Below the pieces are notes generated by a model. That model searched no databases and was not told the origin of the DNA. It saw nothing but the letters and a program-made list of their open reading frames with translations. Shown in pieces: positions 53,765-62,441 of a stretch of 64,000 nt of DNA (positions are counted from its first letter, which is position 1; each line of letters begins with the position of its first letter). The stretch comes from Sporomusa malonica (GTDB taxonomy: Bacteria; Bacillota; Negativicutes; Sporomusales; Sporomusaceae): the NCBI RefSeq assembly GCF_900176355.1, contig NZ_FWXI01000022.1, positions 28,508 to 92,507 of the forward strand, read 5' to 3'. The position numbers and the translations under genes were made by a program.

Positions 53765-54523
53765 TTACTTAACTATCGTCTGTAAATACCAGGAGATGAT
53801 TTCTGTCCCATAAAGCATACTGATAAAGGCTGCAATCGATATAAACGGACCGAAGGGAATGAAGTCCTTGCGGCTTTTTATTTTAAAGGCTAGCAGTAAT
53901 AAACTGCCTATGCCACCGATGATAAAGGATAGGAATATGGTTAGAAGGGTTAGTTTCAGGCCAAGCCAGAGACCTAGTGCTGCGACGAATTTGATGTCGC
54001 CGCCGCCCATTCCACCTTTGGTGATGATGGCGATAAGGAGGAGAATGGCACCACCTAATAAACTTCCCAAAAACATATCAAGTACTGATACCGAACCATT
54101 AATGAAAATATTAAATATTACACCAACCGCAGAAAACAATACCACAGTCTTATCTAAAATTAGTTGATGATCATAATCAATTATCGAAATCATAATGAGA
54201 AATGAAATGAAAATTAATACTTCTATCAGTTTTACTGAAGAACCAACCACAAAGAAAGAATATAAAAAAATAAATGCAGTAAATAACTCGACTACTGGAT
54301 ATCGGATTGAAATATGACATTCACAATACCGGCATCTTCCTAATAAAAGAAAATAACCAATTACTGGAATTAAATCCTTTGATTTTAGCGGAGTCTTACA
54401 CATTACACAACGCGACCCAGGAAATACAATAGATTCATTTCGTGGTAGTCTAAAAATGCACACATTAATAAAACTACCGACTATTAGCCCCAAAACTACT
54501 AAAAGCAGACTCATTTCGATCAT
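53765..54523 (-). CDS. pilD: Prepilin peptidase / N-methyltransferase
   Basis: About 252 aa. N-terminal INVCIFRLPR, then two CXXC pairs (CVMCKTPL and CRYCECHI) forming the zinc site; the catalytic aspartates are in SIIDYDHQLI and GMGGGDIKF. It cleaves and methylates the pilins of both clusters. Long frame starts at 54637 over the hairpin; the ATG at 54523 with GGAG upstream gives MIEMSLLLVVLGLIVGSF. Confidence 0.94.
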   Translation of the reverse strand: MIEMSLLLVVLGLIVGSFINVCIFRLPRNESIVFPGSRCVMCKTPLKSKDLIPVIGYFLLLGRCRYCECHISIRYPVVELFTAFIFLYSFFVVGSSVKLIEVLIFISFLIMISIIDYDHQLILDKTVVLFSAVGVIFNIFINGSVSVLDMFLGSLLGGAILLLIAIITKGGMGGGDIKFVAALGLWLGLKLTLLTIFLSFIIGGIGSLLLLAFKIKSRKDFIPFGPFISIAAFISMLYGTEIISWYLQTIVK

Positions 54524-54595
54524 ATACTCTCCAATGGCATTATCGATTTTATAAGCCCAATTACTCACAAGTTTATTTAATAGGTGCTGACAATA

Positions 54596-54637
54596 TTGAA
54601 TATATGCTCTCACTAAATAGTGAGAGCATATATTCAA
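54596..54637 (-). other. Perfect 20-bp inverted repeat between pilA and pilD
   Basis: TTGAATATATGCTCTCACTA and its exact complement TAGTGAGAGCATATATTCAA are separated by only AA. The very stable hairpin lies downstream of the major pilin gene, with no T tract. It could protect or partially terminate pilin mRNA so that pilin is made in excess over the downstream genes. Confidence 0.85.
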
Positions 54638-54690
54638 CTAGGGCGAAGCCTGTGATATCGCTTCTAGCTAAAATATATCACTATAACTAT

Positions 54691-55095
54691 TTACCTATGG
54701 AAATCATCAGAGGTATTCCCAGTGCCCCAGACAGCCCTTCTTGCACTTCCTGTACCCTCAAGTGCATACGCAGTGGTAGGACGGGCGGACGCCGTAGTGT
54801 TAATAAATACTTGCCCTGAAGTGGGTGCTACAGGTAGAGAAGCAAGCAGCCCCGCTGTGACTAATGCATCAATACTTGCTGGATCTGATGCATTTTGGGC
54901 TTGAAACATAGCGACTGCACTATCAATTGTCCGAAGGTCAGCTGCTACCTTTGCTGTATTTGCTGCCGTTGTTGAGTCAGCAAATTTGGGTACGGCGATA
55001 GCTGCCAAAATCCCCAAAATGGAAATTACTACAAGAAGTTCCACCAGTGTGAATCCCCTCTGATTTTTCATACTCTTTCTAATGTCTTGAAACAT
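54691..55095 (-). CDS. pilA: Type IV major pilin
   Basis: A 134-aa prepilin with a perfect class III signal QRGFTLVELLVVISILGILA, followed by AAIAVPKFAD. The mature part is short (about 118 aa) and Ala/Thr-rich, with no disulfide cysteine pair. The ATG at 55095 has GGGAGG 8 bases upstream. The best signal in the cluster, and the hairpin downstream, mark it as the main pilus subunit. Confidence 0.9.
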   Translation of the reverse strand: MFQDIRKSMKNQRGFTLVELLVVISILGILAAIAVPKFADSTTAANTAKVAADLRTIDSAVAMFQAQNASDPASIDALVTAGLLASLPVAPTSGQVFINTTASARPTTAYALEGTGSARRAVWGTGNTSDDFHR

Positions 55096-55129
55096 AACTT
55101 TCACCTCCCTTCCCTAAGCATACTAATAA

Positions 55130-56350
55130 TCATCTACCCATATTTGTTATAACATCAAAGAGCGGCAATACCACCGAAATAACAATAAACCCGATCACCA
55201 CTCCTAATATCCCGACAATAACCGGCTCCATAATACTACTCAAACGGCTGACTGTATCATCAACCTCACTCTCATAAAAGTCAGCTACCTTCTCCAGCAT
55301 CTTGTCTAGAGCTCCACTCTCTTCCCCAATCGCTACCATATGAATAACCATCGGGGTAAATATTTTACTTGAACCTAATGTCGATGCCAGCCCGACGCCT
55401 TCCTGCACACTAATTTGAGCTTTCGTTAACGCATCCATCATACTCAGATTACCAATGGTCCTTTTGACTACATCCAACGCGGTAATAATCGGGACACCAC
55501 CGCGCACCAGAGTACTCAGCGTACGGCTAAACCTTGCGATGGCGATCTTTCTTGTCAATGGCCCGGCAATAGGCAGTGTTAGAATCAGTTGGTCAAGCTT
55601 CTTTCTGGTACTATCCTTGTTGTAGGCGATTTTTAAGGCGATAAGCATACAGCTTAATTCAAGCAATACCAGCCACCAATAATTCTTTAAAAAGTCACTC
55701 AACGCCAACAACATCTTGGTTGGCCAGGGCAACTCAACTTTCATACCGGCAAACATGGTCATAAAGGTCGGCAATACAAAAGTAAGAATAAATACTACAC
55801 ACAACACAGCCATAGTAATAACCACTGCCGGATAAGTCATGGCTGATTTAACCTTCTCGTTCAATTTGTGTTCTTTCTCAAAGTGAGTTGCTAACCGATT
55901 CAAGACATCGTCAAGCACGCCACCTACTTCCCCGGCTTCTACCATGTTAATCATGATCGTGGGAAATACCCGCGGGTGCTCGGCAAGGGCGTGGGAAAAG
56001 GTCTCGCCTTCTTTTACTTTCTTATATACACTCTGTAGTGCTGCTTTGATCCGCGAGTTGGACGTCTGATCAATTAGAACACTTAAACAGGAGATCAGCG
56101 ATAAGCCGGCATCAACCATGGTGGCCAGTTGGCGACAGACCATAGCCAAGTCCTTAGTCTTGACGGTTTGGAGGCTATCGGCAATTGCCCCTAGCGTTCC
56201 GCCGGGCCTGCCTTGCGCTTTGATCTGTAGCACGAAATAGCCTTTTTCCCGGCAATGCAGGGCTACTGCTGTCTCACTGTCGGCCAAAATACTGCCAGTG
56301 TGCACTTGGCCTGTTCTGTCTTTGGCTTTATAGTCATAGGTTTTGGCCAC
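55130..56350 (-). CDS. pilC: Type IV pilus inner membrane platform protein PilC
   Basis: A 406-aa type II secretion F protein with two repeats. Motifs are CRQLATMVDAGLSLISCL and ARFSRTLSTLVRGGVPI, FPTIMINMVEAGEVGG and FTPMVIHMVAIGEESGALD. Three membrane helices. GTG start with GGAG at suitable distance. It forms the rotor platform worked by PilB and PilT. Confidence 0.95.
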   Translation of the reverse strand: MAKTYDYKAKDRTGQVHTGSILADSETAVALHCREKGYFVLQIKAQGRPGGTLGAIADSLQTVKTKDLAMVCRQLATMVDAGLSLISCLSVLIDQTSNSRIKAALQSVYKKVKEGETFSHALAEHPRVFPTIMINMVEAGEVGGVLDDVLNRLATHFEKEHKLNEKVKSAMTYPAVVITMAVLCVVFILTFVLPTFMTMFAGMKVELPWPTKMLLALSDFLKNYWWLVLLELSCMLIALKIAYNKDSTRKKLDQLILTLPIAGPLTRKIAIARFSRTLSTLVRGGVPIITALDVVKRTIGNLSMMDALTKAQISVQEGVGLASTLGSSKIFTPMVIHMVAIGEESGALDKMLEKVADFYESEVDDTVSRLSSIMEPVIVGILGVVIGFIVISVVLPLFDVITNMGR

Positions 56351-56367
56351 TTAGTCATCTCCTTGCA

Positions 56368-57420
56368 TTAGCTGCCGTTGGCCAAACGGATAAAATTTTC
56401 GGGATTCATGGAGCGTTCCAATGCATCATCATAACTGATAATCCCGCGCCGGAACAGGTCACGCAGGGAAAAGTCCATGGCCTGCATACCAAACCTGGCA
56501 CCAGTCTGAATAACTGACGCTATTTGATGGGTCTTACCTTCTCGGATCAGGTTACGCACTGCCGGAGTAACTGTCAATACCTCATGCGCCACAATCCGTC
56601 CGCTACCGTCAAGGCGTGGCAAGAGCTGCTGGGATACAATACCTTGCAGTGTCAGTGACAATTGAATCCTGATTTGTTGTTGCTGATGTGGCGGAAATAC
56701 GTCAATAATCCGGTCTATGGTCTGAGCCGCGTCACAGGTGTGCAGGGTGGCAAATACCAAGTGACCGGTTTCGGCAGCTGTAACAGCAATGCCGATCGTC
56801 TCCACATCACGCATCTCTCCCACCAGGATGACATCAGGGTCTTCCCGCAAGGCTGCTCTCAGCGCATTAGCGAAAGATTTACTATCAGCATGAATCTCGC
56901 GTTGATTAACAATACATTTTTTGTGCTTATGCAGATACTCTATTGGATCTTCCAGGGTCAGCACATGGCTAGCGCGTTCATTGTTTACTAGGTCAATCAT
57001 GGCTGCCAGCGTCGTGGATTTGCCGCTACCTGTCGGGCCGGTGACAAGTACCAAGCCACGGGGCATGCGGGCCAAGGTCTTCAATATCTCAGGATGACCA
57101 AGTTCATCAAGGGTTGCTATCCGCTCGTTTACTACCCTGATAGCAATGGCGGCTGAACCACGCTGTCGGAAAGCGTTTACCCGAAAGCGACTCAAGCCGG
57201 GAATAGCAAAGGAAAAATCAATTTCTCCGGCCTGCCAGAATTTTTCCTGCTGTTCTGGTGAGGTTATTGCTTCCAGCATGGCCCGGGTATCCTGAACCGT
57301 TAAGGGCGCTGTATCAGTACGGACTAAACTGCCATTGAGCCGTAATACCGGCGGTACGCCAACCGTAATATGTACATCTGAGGCTCGTTGTTCGACAGCC
57401 GCGCGGAGTAGTGCTTCCAT
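56368..57420 (-). CDS. pilT: Type IV pilus retraction ATPase PilT
   Basis: A 350-aa hexameric ATPase. Walker A TGPTGSGKSTT, Asp box (TLEDPIEYLH), Walker B (PDVILVGEMRD), His box (ETGHLVFATLHT) and the AVRNLIREGK motif, here at the position of AIRNLIRE in other PilT, are all present. It drives pilus depolymerisation and twitching. The frame opens 10 codons before; ATG 57420 has GGAGG 11 bases upstream. Confidence 0.94.
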   Translation of the reverse strand: MEALLRAAVEQRASDVHITVGVPPVLRLNGSLVRTDTAPLTVQDTRAMLEAITSPEQQEKFWQAGEIDFSFAIPGLSRFRVNAFRQRGSAAIAIRVVNERIATLDELGHPEILKTLARMPRGLVLVTGPTGSGKSTTLAAMIDLVNNERASHVLTLEDPIEYLHKHKKCIVNQREIHADSKSFANALRAALREDPDVILVGEMRDVETIGIAVTAAETGHLVFATLHTCDAAQTIDRIIDVFPPHQQQQIRIQLSLTLQGIVSQQLLPRLDGSGRIVAHEVLTVTPAVRNLIREGKTHQIASVIQTGARFGMQAMDFSLRDLFRRGIISYDDALERSMNPENFIRLANGS

Positions 57421-57483
57421 AATCCCGGTATCCTCCAATATATAATGCAATTATTAGTTTTAAATTTGAAGCTGTGACGATTA

Positions 57484-59160
57484 CTATAGACCAGTATAGG
57501 CCACCCGCATAACCTCTTCCACTGTTGTAAGGCCGGCCAAAGCCTTATAAATACCATCCTGCCGCATAGAAACCATACCTTGATTCTTAGCCTCGATCGC
57601 TATTTCATCAGCCGAAGCACGCTGATTAATGAGTTCTCGGATAGCTGAAGTGACCGGCATGACCTCATGGATACCCATGCGGCCTTTGTAGCCGGTAAAC
57701 CCACAGGCCGCACAGCCGCCGCCGTGACTCAGAGCTAAGGGTTGATTTGGTTCGACACCAAGAAACAGTCGTTCTAATGAGTCAGCCGCCGGGGAATATG
57801 TAGTTTTGCATTCAGGACATATGCAGCGCACCAATCGCTGCGCCAAAACTCCCAATATCGACGAAGCTGCCAGAAATGGTTCAACCCCCATGTCAATCAA
57901 GCGGGTAATTGCCCCGGGAGCATCGTTAGTATGCAAAGTGCTAAGCACCATATGTCCGGTTAGAGCGGCTCGAATAGCAATGTCTGCCGTTTCTGTATCC
58001 CGAATTTCGCCGACCATAACAATATTAGGATCCTGGCGAAGTATTGACCTCAGTCCTAATGCAAATGTCAGTCCAGCCTTATGATTAACTTGTACTTGGT
58101 TAATACCATCTAGCCTGTACTCTACAGGATCTTCAACCGTAATAGTGTTCTTACCTATGGTATTTATCTCTCCGAGAGTGGAATAAAGGGTTGTTGTTTT
58201 TCCTGAACCAGTTGGCCCTGTAACCAAAATCATTCCATAAGATTGGGTGTATAGGCGACGAAAACACTGCAAGTTATCAGCAGAGAAGCCAAGTTTGCCG
58301 ACTTCTAATATTACAGCCTGTTTATCAAGAATCCGCATAACTACTTTTTCTCCCAGAATGGTAGGTAAAGTCGAAACACGAATATCAATTTCCCGCCCAG
58401 CTTCAGTTATTTTTATCCGCCCGTCCTGCGGCAACCGTTTTTCGGAGATATCCATGCCGCCTGTAATCTTAATCCGCGACACAATAGCAGCCTGGATATC
58501 TCGGGTGAACCTGGCCACTTCCCTGAGTACACCGTCAATACGGAATCGAACCCGCAATGTTTTGTCCTGTGGCTCAAGATGGATGTCACTGGCACGCTCA
58601 CGCACCGCTTGACTAAACAGCGAATTCACAATTCCGATGATCGGAGCGTCATCAGCAGTTTGTAGTTGAGACATAGTTACAAGCTCTTCCGGCTTTAACT
58701 GATTAACCGCTTTTTCCACCAATTCGTTAACACCATAATATTGACTGATGGCCCGCATGATTTCGCGTTCGGCAGCAATAACCGGTTCAACCTCACAGCC
58801 AGATACCATGCGAACATCATCAATTGCGAAGAAGTTGGTAGGATCGACCATAGCCAGAGTCAGTTTGCTGCTATCCTTATATACAGGAATCACTTGATAG
58901 CGCTCGGCTAGGGAAACCGATATGGTTGCCGCTACCTCATTTGTTATATTCATAGTAGACAAATCAACATGCGGCACACCTAAATGAAATTCAAGAACCT
59001 GAATCATGCTACTCTCGGTTACATAGCCAAGATTGATAAGCACCTTACCCAGTCGCTCACCTGTCTTCTTCTGAACGGTTAACGCTTTATCCAGTTGTTC
59101 TTTAGTAATGATCTCTGACTCGATAAGTAAATCGCCCAGCCGTTTACGCTTATTTAACAT
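57484..59160 (-). CDS. pilB: Type IV pilus assembly ATPase PilB with MshEN-type N terminus
   Basis: A 558-aa extension ATPase. Residues ~7-60 hold two MshEN-like repeats, RLGDLLIESEIITKEQL with ALTVQ and RLGKVLINLGYVTESSM, known to bind c-di-GMP in MshE. The C-terminal ATPase has Walker A TGPTGSGKTTTLYS, Walker B DPNIVMVGEIRD and a tetracysteine zinc motif CICPEC...CAACGF. First gene of the pilus operon, behind a c-di-GMP riboswitch. CTGGAG precedes ATG. Confidence 0.95.
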   Translation of the reverse strand: MLNKRKRLGDLLIESEIITKEQLDKALTVQKKTGERLGKVLINLGYVTESSMIQVLEFHLGVPHVDLSTMNITNEVAATISVSLAERYQVIPVYKDSSKLTLAMVDPTNFFAIDDVRMVSGCEVEPVIAAEREIMRAISQYYGVNELVEKAVNQLKPEELVTMSQLQTADDAPIIGIVNSLFSQAVRERASDIHLEPQDKTLRVRFRIDGVLREVARFTRDIQAAIVSRIKITGGMDISEKRLPQDGRIKITEAGREIDIRVSTLPTILGEKVVMRILDKQAVILEVGKLGFSADNLQCFRRLYTQSYGMILVTGPTGSGKTTTLYSTLGEINTIGKNTITVEDPVEYRLDGINQVQVNHKAGLTFALGLRSILRQDPNIVMVGEIRDTETADIAIRAALTGHMVLSTLHTNDAPGAITRLIDMGVEPFLAASSILGVLAQRLVRCICPECKTTYSPAADSLERLFLGVEPNQPLALSHGGGCAACGFTGYKGRMGIHEVMPVTSAIRELINQRASADEIAIEAKNQGMVSMRQDGIYKALAGLTTVEEVMRVAYTGL

Positions 59161-59182
59161 GTTTTTCTCCAGTTATTATAAT

Positions 59183-59232
59183 AAAAAAAGCAACCGGCAC
59201 AGCAAAACATATTATATTTTGCGGTCGGTTGC
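59183..59232 (-). terminator. Intrinsic terminator of the c-di-GMP riboswitch
   Basis: On the minus strand GCAACCGACCGCAAAA pairs with TTTTGCTGTGCCGGTTGC and is followed by TTTTTTT, just before pilB. The 5' arm overlaps the aptamer's conserved 3' end (GCAACCGACCG), so the aptamer and the terminator exclude each other. Binding of the ligand should allow read-through. Confidence 0.88.
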
Positions 59233-59296
59233 ACTACTTGCTCAGCCTGGACCAAGTGCCCAAATACAGCCTCAGGCTTCGTTGCTTCCCTTTATA
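59220..59296 (-). promoter_or_regulatory. Cyclic-di-GMP class II riboswitch
   Basis: On the minus strand the leader reads GGGAAGCAACGAAGCCTGAGG (start), then TTTGGGCACTTGG, a variable loop, GAGCAAGTAGTGCAACCGACCG. The TTGGGCACTTG and GTAGTGCAACCGACCG blocks match the known C. acetobutylicum class II aptamer. It precedes the pilus operon, as class II riboswitches do in C. difficile pilin genes. The 5' edge is approximate. Confidence 0.93.
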
Positions 59297-59411
59297 AAAT
59301 CCCTGGCTAACTTCCAAGGTAATATAGTAGTTGTATTCGCACAGAATTTAGCAATTCCTTCTTAATTGTGATTATATTTTGTTTAATAATATATTAATTT
59401 ATGGTAAATTA

Positions 59412-60263
59412 TCATTTTAATCCCATAATTAGCGTTTGCTGCATTATCTCTCGCGGAGCATCCTGTCCTGTCCACAGGCTGTACGCAAGCGCGCCCTGCT
59501 CGACCAGCATGCCAGCTCCGCCAATAGTCTTATGTCCCCTGCGTGTAGCCTCAGCCATAAACTCAGTGTTTAGCGGGTTATAGACCAAGTCAGACACTAC
59601 GGCTGCTGGCTTTAATTGTTCCCACGGTACTGGCGGCTGACTGGCTGTATTAGGATACATACCTAGAGGTGTAGTATTGACGATAATGTCGGCCTGAGAG
59701 AGCGCCCTGGCAAAGTCCGACTTGTCCCAAGCGACCCCGCTGACCGGTGTATTGCCAGTAAATAACCTGGCCATGCCGTCTGCCTTAGTTTTGTCCCTTG
59801 CCCCGATAGTGACTGCAGCAATATCGTTCCCAATAAAACCGGCTACAATCGCCCGAGCTGCGCCACCGGCTCCCAAAATAACGGCCTGCTTCCCCTCAAT
59901 ATCTACGCCTGCCAAGCGGAGAGAGCTAATGTAGCCATTAGCATCGGTATTATAACCAATGAGGCGATTTTCTTTAATGACGAGGGTATTAACCGCCCCC
60001 ACTAGCTTAGCGCTAATGTCGATTTCATCCAAATACTCCATGATTGTCACTTTGTGCGGGATAGTAACATTGACGCCAACAAACCCCAATGCTCTAAGTC
60101 CTGCTACAGCGTGTGCCAGTGCTTCGGGCGGTGTAGGCAGCGGCAGGTAAACAAAGTCAAGGCCGCTGGCGGCAAATGCAGCATTATGCATGGCCGGTGA
60201 TAATGAATGACTGAGCGGCCAGCCCAGCAAACCGACTTTTTGTGTTTTGGCCGTTATGTTCAT
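59412..60263 (-). CDS. aroE: Shikimate dehydrogenase
   Basis: NADPH-dependent reduction of 3-dehydroshikimate. The 283-aa protein has PLSHSLSPAMHNAAF near the start, the NVTIPHK catalytic lysine motif, YNTDANGYISSL, the nucleotide-binding GAGGAARAIVAG, and NTTPLGMYP. It lies upstream of the pilus riboswitch and overlaps the nitrilase gene by 4 bases. No separate terminator is visible after it other than the riboswitch one. Confidence 0.95.
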   Translation of the reverse strand: MNITAKTQKVGLLGWPLSHSLSPAMHNAAFAASGLDFVYLPLPTPPEALAHAVAGLRALGFVGVNVTIPHKVTIMEYLDEIDISAKLVGAVNTLVIKENRLIGYNTDANGYISSLRLAGVDIEGKQAVILGAGGAARAIVAGFIGNDIAAVTIGARDKTKADGMARLFTGNTPVSGVAWDKSDFARALSQADIIVNTTPLGMYPNTASQPPVPWEQLKPAAVVSDLVYNPLNTEFMAEATRRGHKTIGGAGMLVEQGALAYSLWTGQDAPREIMQQTLIMGLK

Positions 60264-61051
60264 TGGTTAAGCCCCTTCCAATATATATCAGGTCTGCGAT
60301 CAGTGAAAGTGGGCATGTTTTTGCGTGCCTCACTGACTCTTGCCAGATCAATCTCACCGTAGATAATAGCCTCTTGATCACTGCCTTCAGCCACTACCTC
60401 GCCTTCAGGCCCGACAAGAAGTGAATGACCGTAGAAAGGACCGCCTCTATGCTCTCCGACACAGTTTACTGCGCAGACATATATATGGTTCTCAATGGCT
60501 CTGGCTTGGATCAGCGTTCGCCAATGACCACCTCGTGCCGCCGGCCATTCAGCAGGTACAAATACAACTTGAGCCCCCTGTAATGCCAGGGAACGAAACA
60601 GCTCAGGAAAGCGAAGGTCATAGCAGATTCCTACCCCAGCGTTAAGATCACCTAAGGCAAATAAGCCAAGCCTAGTGCCTGGAGCAAAAAAACGTTCCTC
60701 ACCATACAGGCTAAACAAGTGCACTTTGTCATAGCTGGCAACAACAGTGCCTTGCCGATCAATAATAATAGCGCTGTTATAGATATGGTTATCCACTTTG
60801 AGTGGAATGGAACCAGCAACGATGTTCACGCCGTTATCACGGGCAATGGCTGCCATCTGAGTCACAAGTGACCCATCCATAGTTTCAGCAGCTTGAGCTA
60901 CATTCTTAAGTGCATAGCCAATTGTCCAAATTTCCGGTAATACCACTACCTCGGCTTTACGCGCAGCTTGACTGATGAGTGTAAGCCCTTTATCTTTATT
61001 GCCGGCTACATCACCAGCAATTACGTTCATTTGCACCATTGCTACTTTCAC
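60260..61051 (-). CDS. Carbon-nitrogen hydrolase (nitrilase family, omega-amidase-like)
   Basis: A 263-aa nitrilase superfamily enzyme with the Glu-Lys-Cys triad in VVLPEIW, YDKVHLFS and GVGICYDLRFPELFR. The last motif fits branch members such as YafV/Nit2 omega-amidases, which hydrolyse alpha-ketoglutaramate or similar amides. GTG start with GGAGG 7 bases upstream. Gene order with aroE suggests co-transcription but not shared function. Confidence 0.88.
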   Translation of the reverse strand: MKVAMVQMNVIAGDVAGNKDKGLTLISQAARKAEVVVLPEIWTIGYALKNVAQAAETMDGSLVTQMAAIARDNGVNIVAGSIPLKVDNHIYNSAIIIDRQGTVVASYDKVHLFSLYGEERFFAPGTRLGLFALGDLNAGVGICYDLRFPELFRSLALQGAQVVFVPAEWPAARGGHWRTLIQARAIENHIYVCAVNCVGEHRGGPFYGHSLLVGPEGEVVAEGSDQEAIIYGEIDLARVSEARKNMPTFTDRRPDIYWKGLNQ

Positions 61052-61062
61052 ACTAAGCCCTC

Positions 61063-61566
61063 CTATAGCCGTCCAGTAGACTTTAACAGGCGTATAGCTA
61101 GTTTTTCCAACTGACGGGTAATTTTCGTGCCGATAAATTCTTGGGAAGCCAATGGCTTAACCCAGATGGTGAATAGTCCTAGGCGATTTCCACCTAAAAT
61201 GTCAGTGAACAATTGATCGCCGACTACAGCCACCTCAGCCGGAGTTAATCCCATGGTTTGCACTGCTTGACGAAAGCCTGTCCGAGATGGTTTTAACGCG
61301 CGGGCGACAAAAGGCGCACCGCACTGTGCCGCTATTTGTCTGACTCTTCTTTTTCCATTATTGGATACCAAACATATTTTAAATCCCTGCCCACTCAGTT
61401 GATTAAGCCAGAAATGTATATCTGGACATAGATCCGGGCTATTCCATGGAATGATAGTATTGTCAAGATCGAATACTATACCACAGATACCACGCTGCTT
61501 AAGCATATCCAGATTAATATCATATAAAGTGTTTACCGCCAAACAGGGTACTAGCAATGTAAGCAA
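61063..61566 (-). CDS. YqeG-family HAD phosphatase
   Basis: A ~167-aa HAD superfamily III-A phosphatase of the YqeG type. DLDNTIIPWNSP carries the catalytic Asp pair, followed by LVSNNGKRRV and VVGDQLFTDILGGNRLG. The frame opens at 61593, but TTG 61566 has GGAGG 5 bases upstream and gives a start close to other YqeG proteins (LLTLLVPCLAVNTLYDINL). YqeG often sits next to aroE and yqeH; here aroE is two genes downstream. Confidence 0.88.
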   Translation of the reverse strand: MLTLLVPCLAVNTLYDINLDMLKQRGICGIVFDLDNTIIPWNSPDLCPDIHFWLNQLSGQGFKICLVSNNGKRRVRQIAAQCGAPFVARALKPSRTGFRQAVQTMGLTPAEVAVVGDQLFTDILGGNRLGLFTIWVKPLASQEFIGTKITRQLEKLAIRLLKSTGRL

Positions 61567-61623
61567 TTTTTCCTCCAAGTCATATGTATACAATTAACAG
61601 AAATTATAACATGATAAAAAGAA

Positions 61624-61713
61624 TAAAGAAAGCACGGCTTGCGCCGAACCTTTGGCGACAGCGGAAGTCGATGCTGCCCTTATCCAGACGGAAAGTTATA
61701 CTTTCTAACAGGA
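61624..61713 (+). repeat. Dispersed structured repeat, copy 3
   Basis: Same element as at 14701 and 36861, in the same orientation, with four substitutions: AGCACGG, CCGAACC, TGCTGCC and CTAACAGG. The terminal hairpin GAAAGT-tat-ACTTTC and the CGGC/GCCG and CGAC/GTCG arms are intact. It lies between two minus-strand genes. Confidence 0.85.
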
Positions 61714-61747
61714 AAACAAAAGAGATTGCCACAAGTCCGGCAATCTC
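61713..61747 (-). terminator. Intrinsic terminator after C_GCAxxG_C_C gene
   Basis: On the minus strand GAGATTGCC and GGCAATCTC pair (9 bp, 8-base loop), followed by TTTTGTTTTC. Ends the transcript of the gene at 61779-62204. Confidence 0.85.
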
Positions 61748-61778
61748 CACTTTTTATCTGTCTATATCTAAGTCCTTC

Positions 61779-62204
61779 CTATGTATTACTCTCATATGCC
61801 TTAGAAATAAACTCCGCAGAAAAATCAATCGCTATTTTAGTCTTACCTTCACAGAGGTGCGGTGGATCATTTGGTCTAAAACCCTGTGGTCTCAAGTCCT
61901 TACACCGTAGGCTTTTGAAGCGGTCCTCAAACCTATCGGCAAACTCATAGCACAAAGCAATAATCTTTTCTTTTTCAATACCTTTTTGCTTTCCCAAGAT
62001 GCCGATAAACATTAAACTTCCTTCAACCAATCCACACTGTGCGCCAAACTTACCAGCACCGTGCATTCCAATAGCGGCGTCTAGAACTTGCGGTTGAATT
62101 TCAATCTGAAATATTTCCGATAAGGTTTTTAAAGTTGTTTCCGCACAGTTAAGATCATCATTCCAGTAATAACTGTGGACCCTGCTCTTTATTAGCTCCT
62201 TCAT
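61779..62204 (-). CDS. C_GCAxxG_C_C family protein
   Basis: A 141-aa protein of the family named for its cysteine-glycine motif. LNCAETTLKTL holds the first Cys; IGMHGAGKFGAQCGLVEGSLM carries GxxGAxxCG, followed by a C-terminal region with LRCKDL and PPHLCEGK. It probably binds a metal or iron-sulfur cluster; function unknown, often near redox or transport genes in anaerobes. GGGAG precedes ATG. Monocistronic. Confidence 0.86.
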   Translation of the reverse strand: MKELIKSRVHSYYWNDDLNCAETTLKTLSEIFQIEIQPQVLDAAIGMHGAGKFGAQCGLVEGSLMFIGILGKQKGIEKEKIIALCYEFADRFEDRFKSLRCKDLRPQGFRPNDPPHLCEGKTKIAIDFSAEFISKAYESNT

Positions 62205-62441
62205 TTTTGCTATCTCTCCCTTATAATACTTCTTAGTGGTAAATATTATAAGTTCAGAAACATAAGGAGTAAATATCCAAATTTACTTTTATTACAGAAA
62301 TTGGACCTTAACAAATGATTCGTCGTGAGCGTAATGGACGGGGATGCCTCGGCAGTTGGTTTTGTGTCTACTGGCATTGATTACACTTCCAGCAATAAAT
62401 ATCATAAATAAGTGACAAACTAGATCAGGAGGTGATTAATA

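Noticed and set aside
59220..59296. Class I c-di-GMP (GEMM) riboswitch or T-box leader
   Set aside because: GEMM needs GGNCAAACC and GGGACGCAAAGCC blocks, which are only vaguely resembled; the T-box GGGTGGNACCGCG is missing. The class II blocks match much better.
62325..62390. Short plus-strand frame of 21 codons starting ATGATTCGTCG
   Set aside because: No ribosome-binding site and too short to be credible; the next gene has a much better start.
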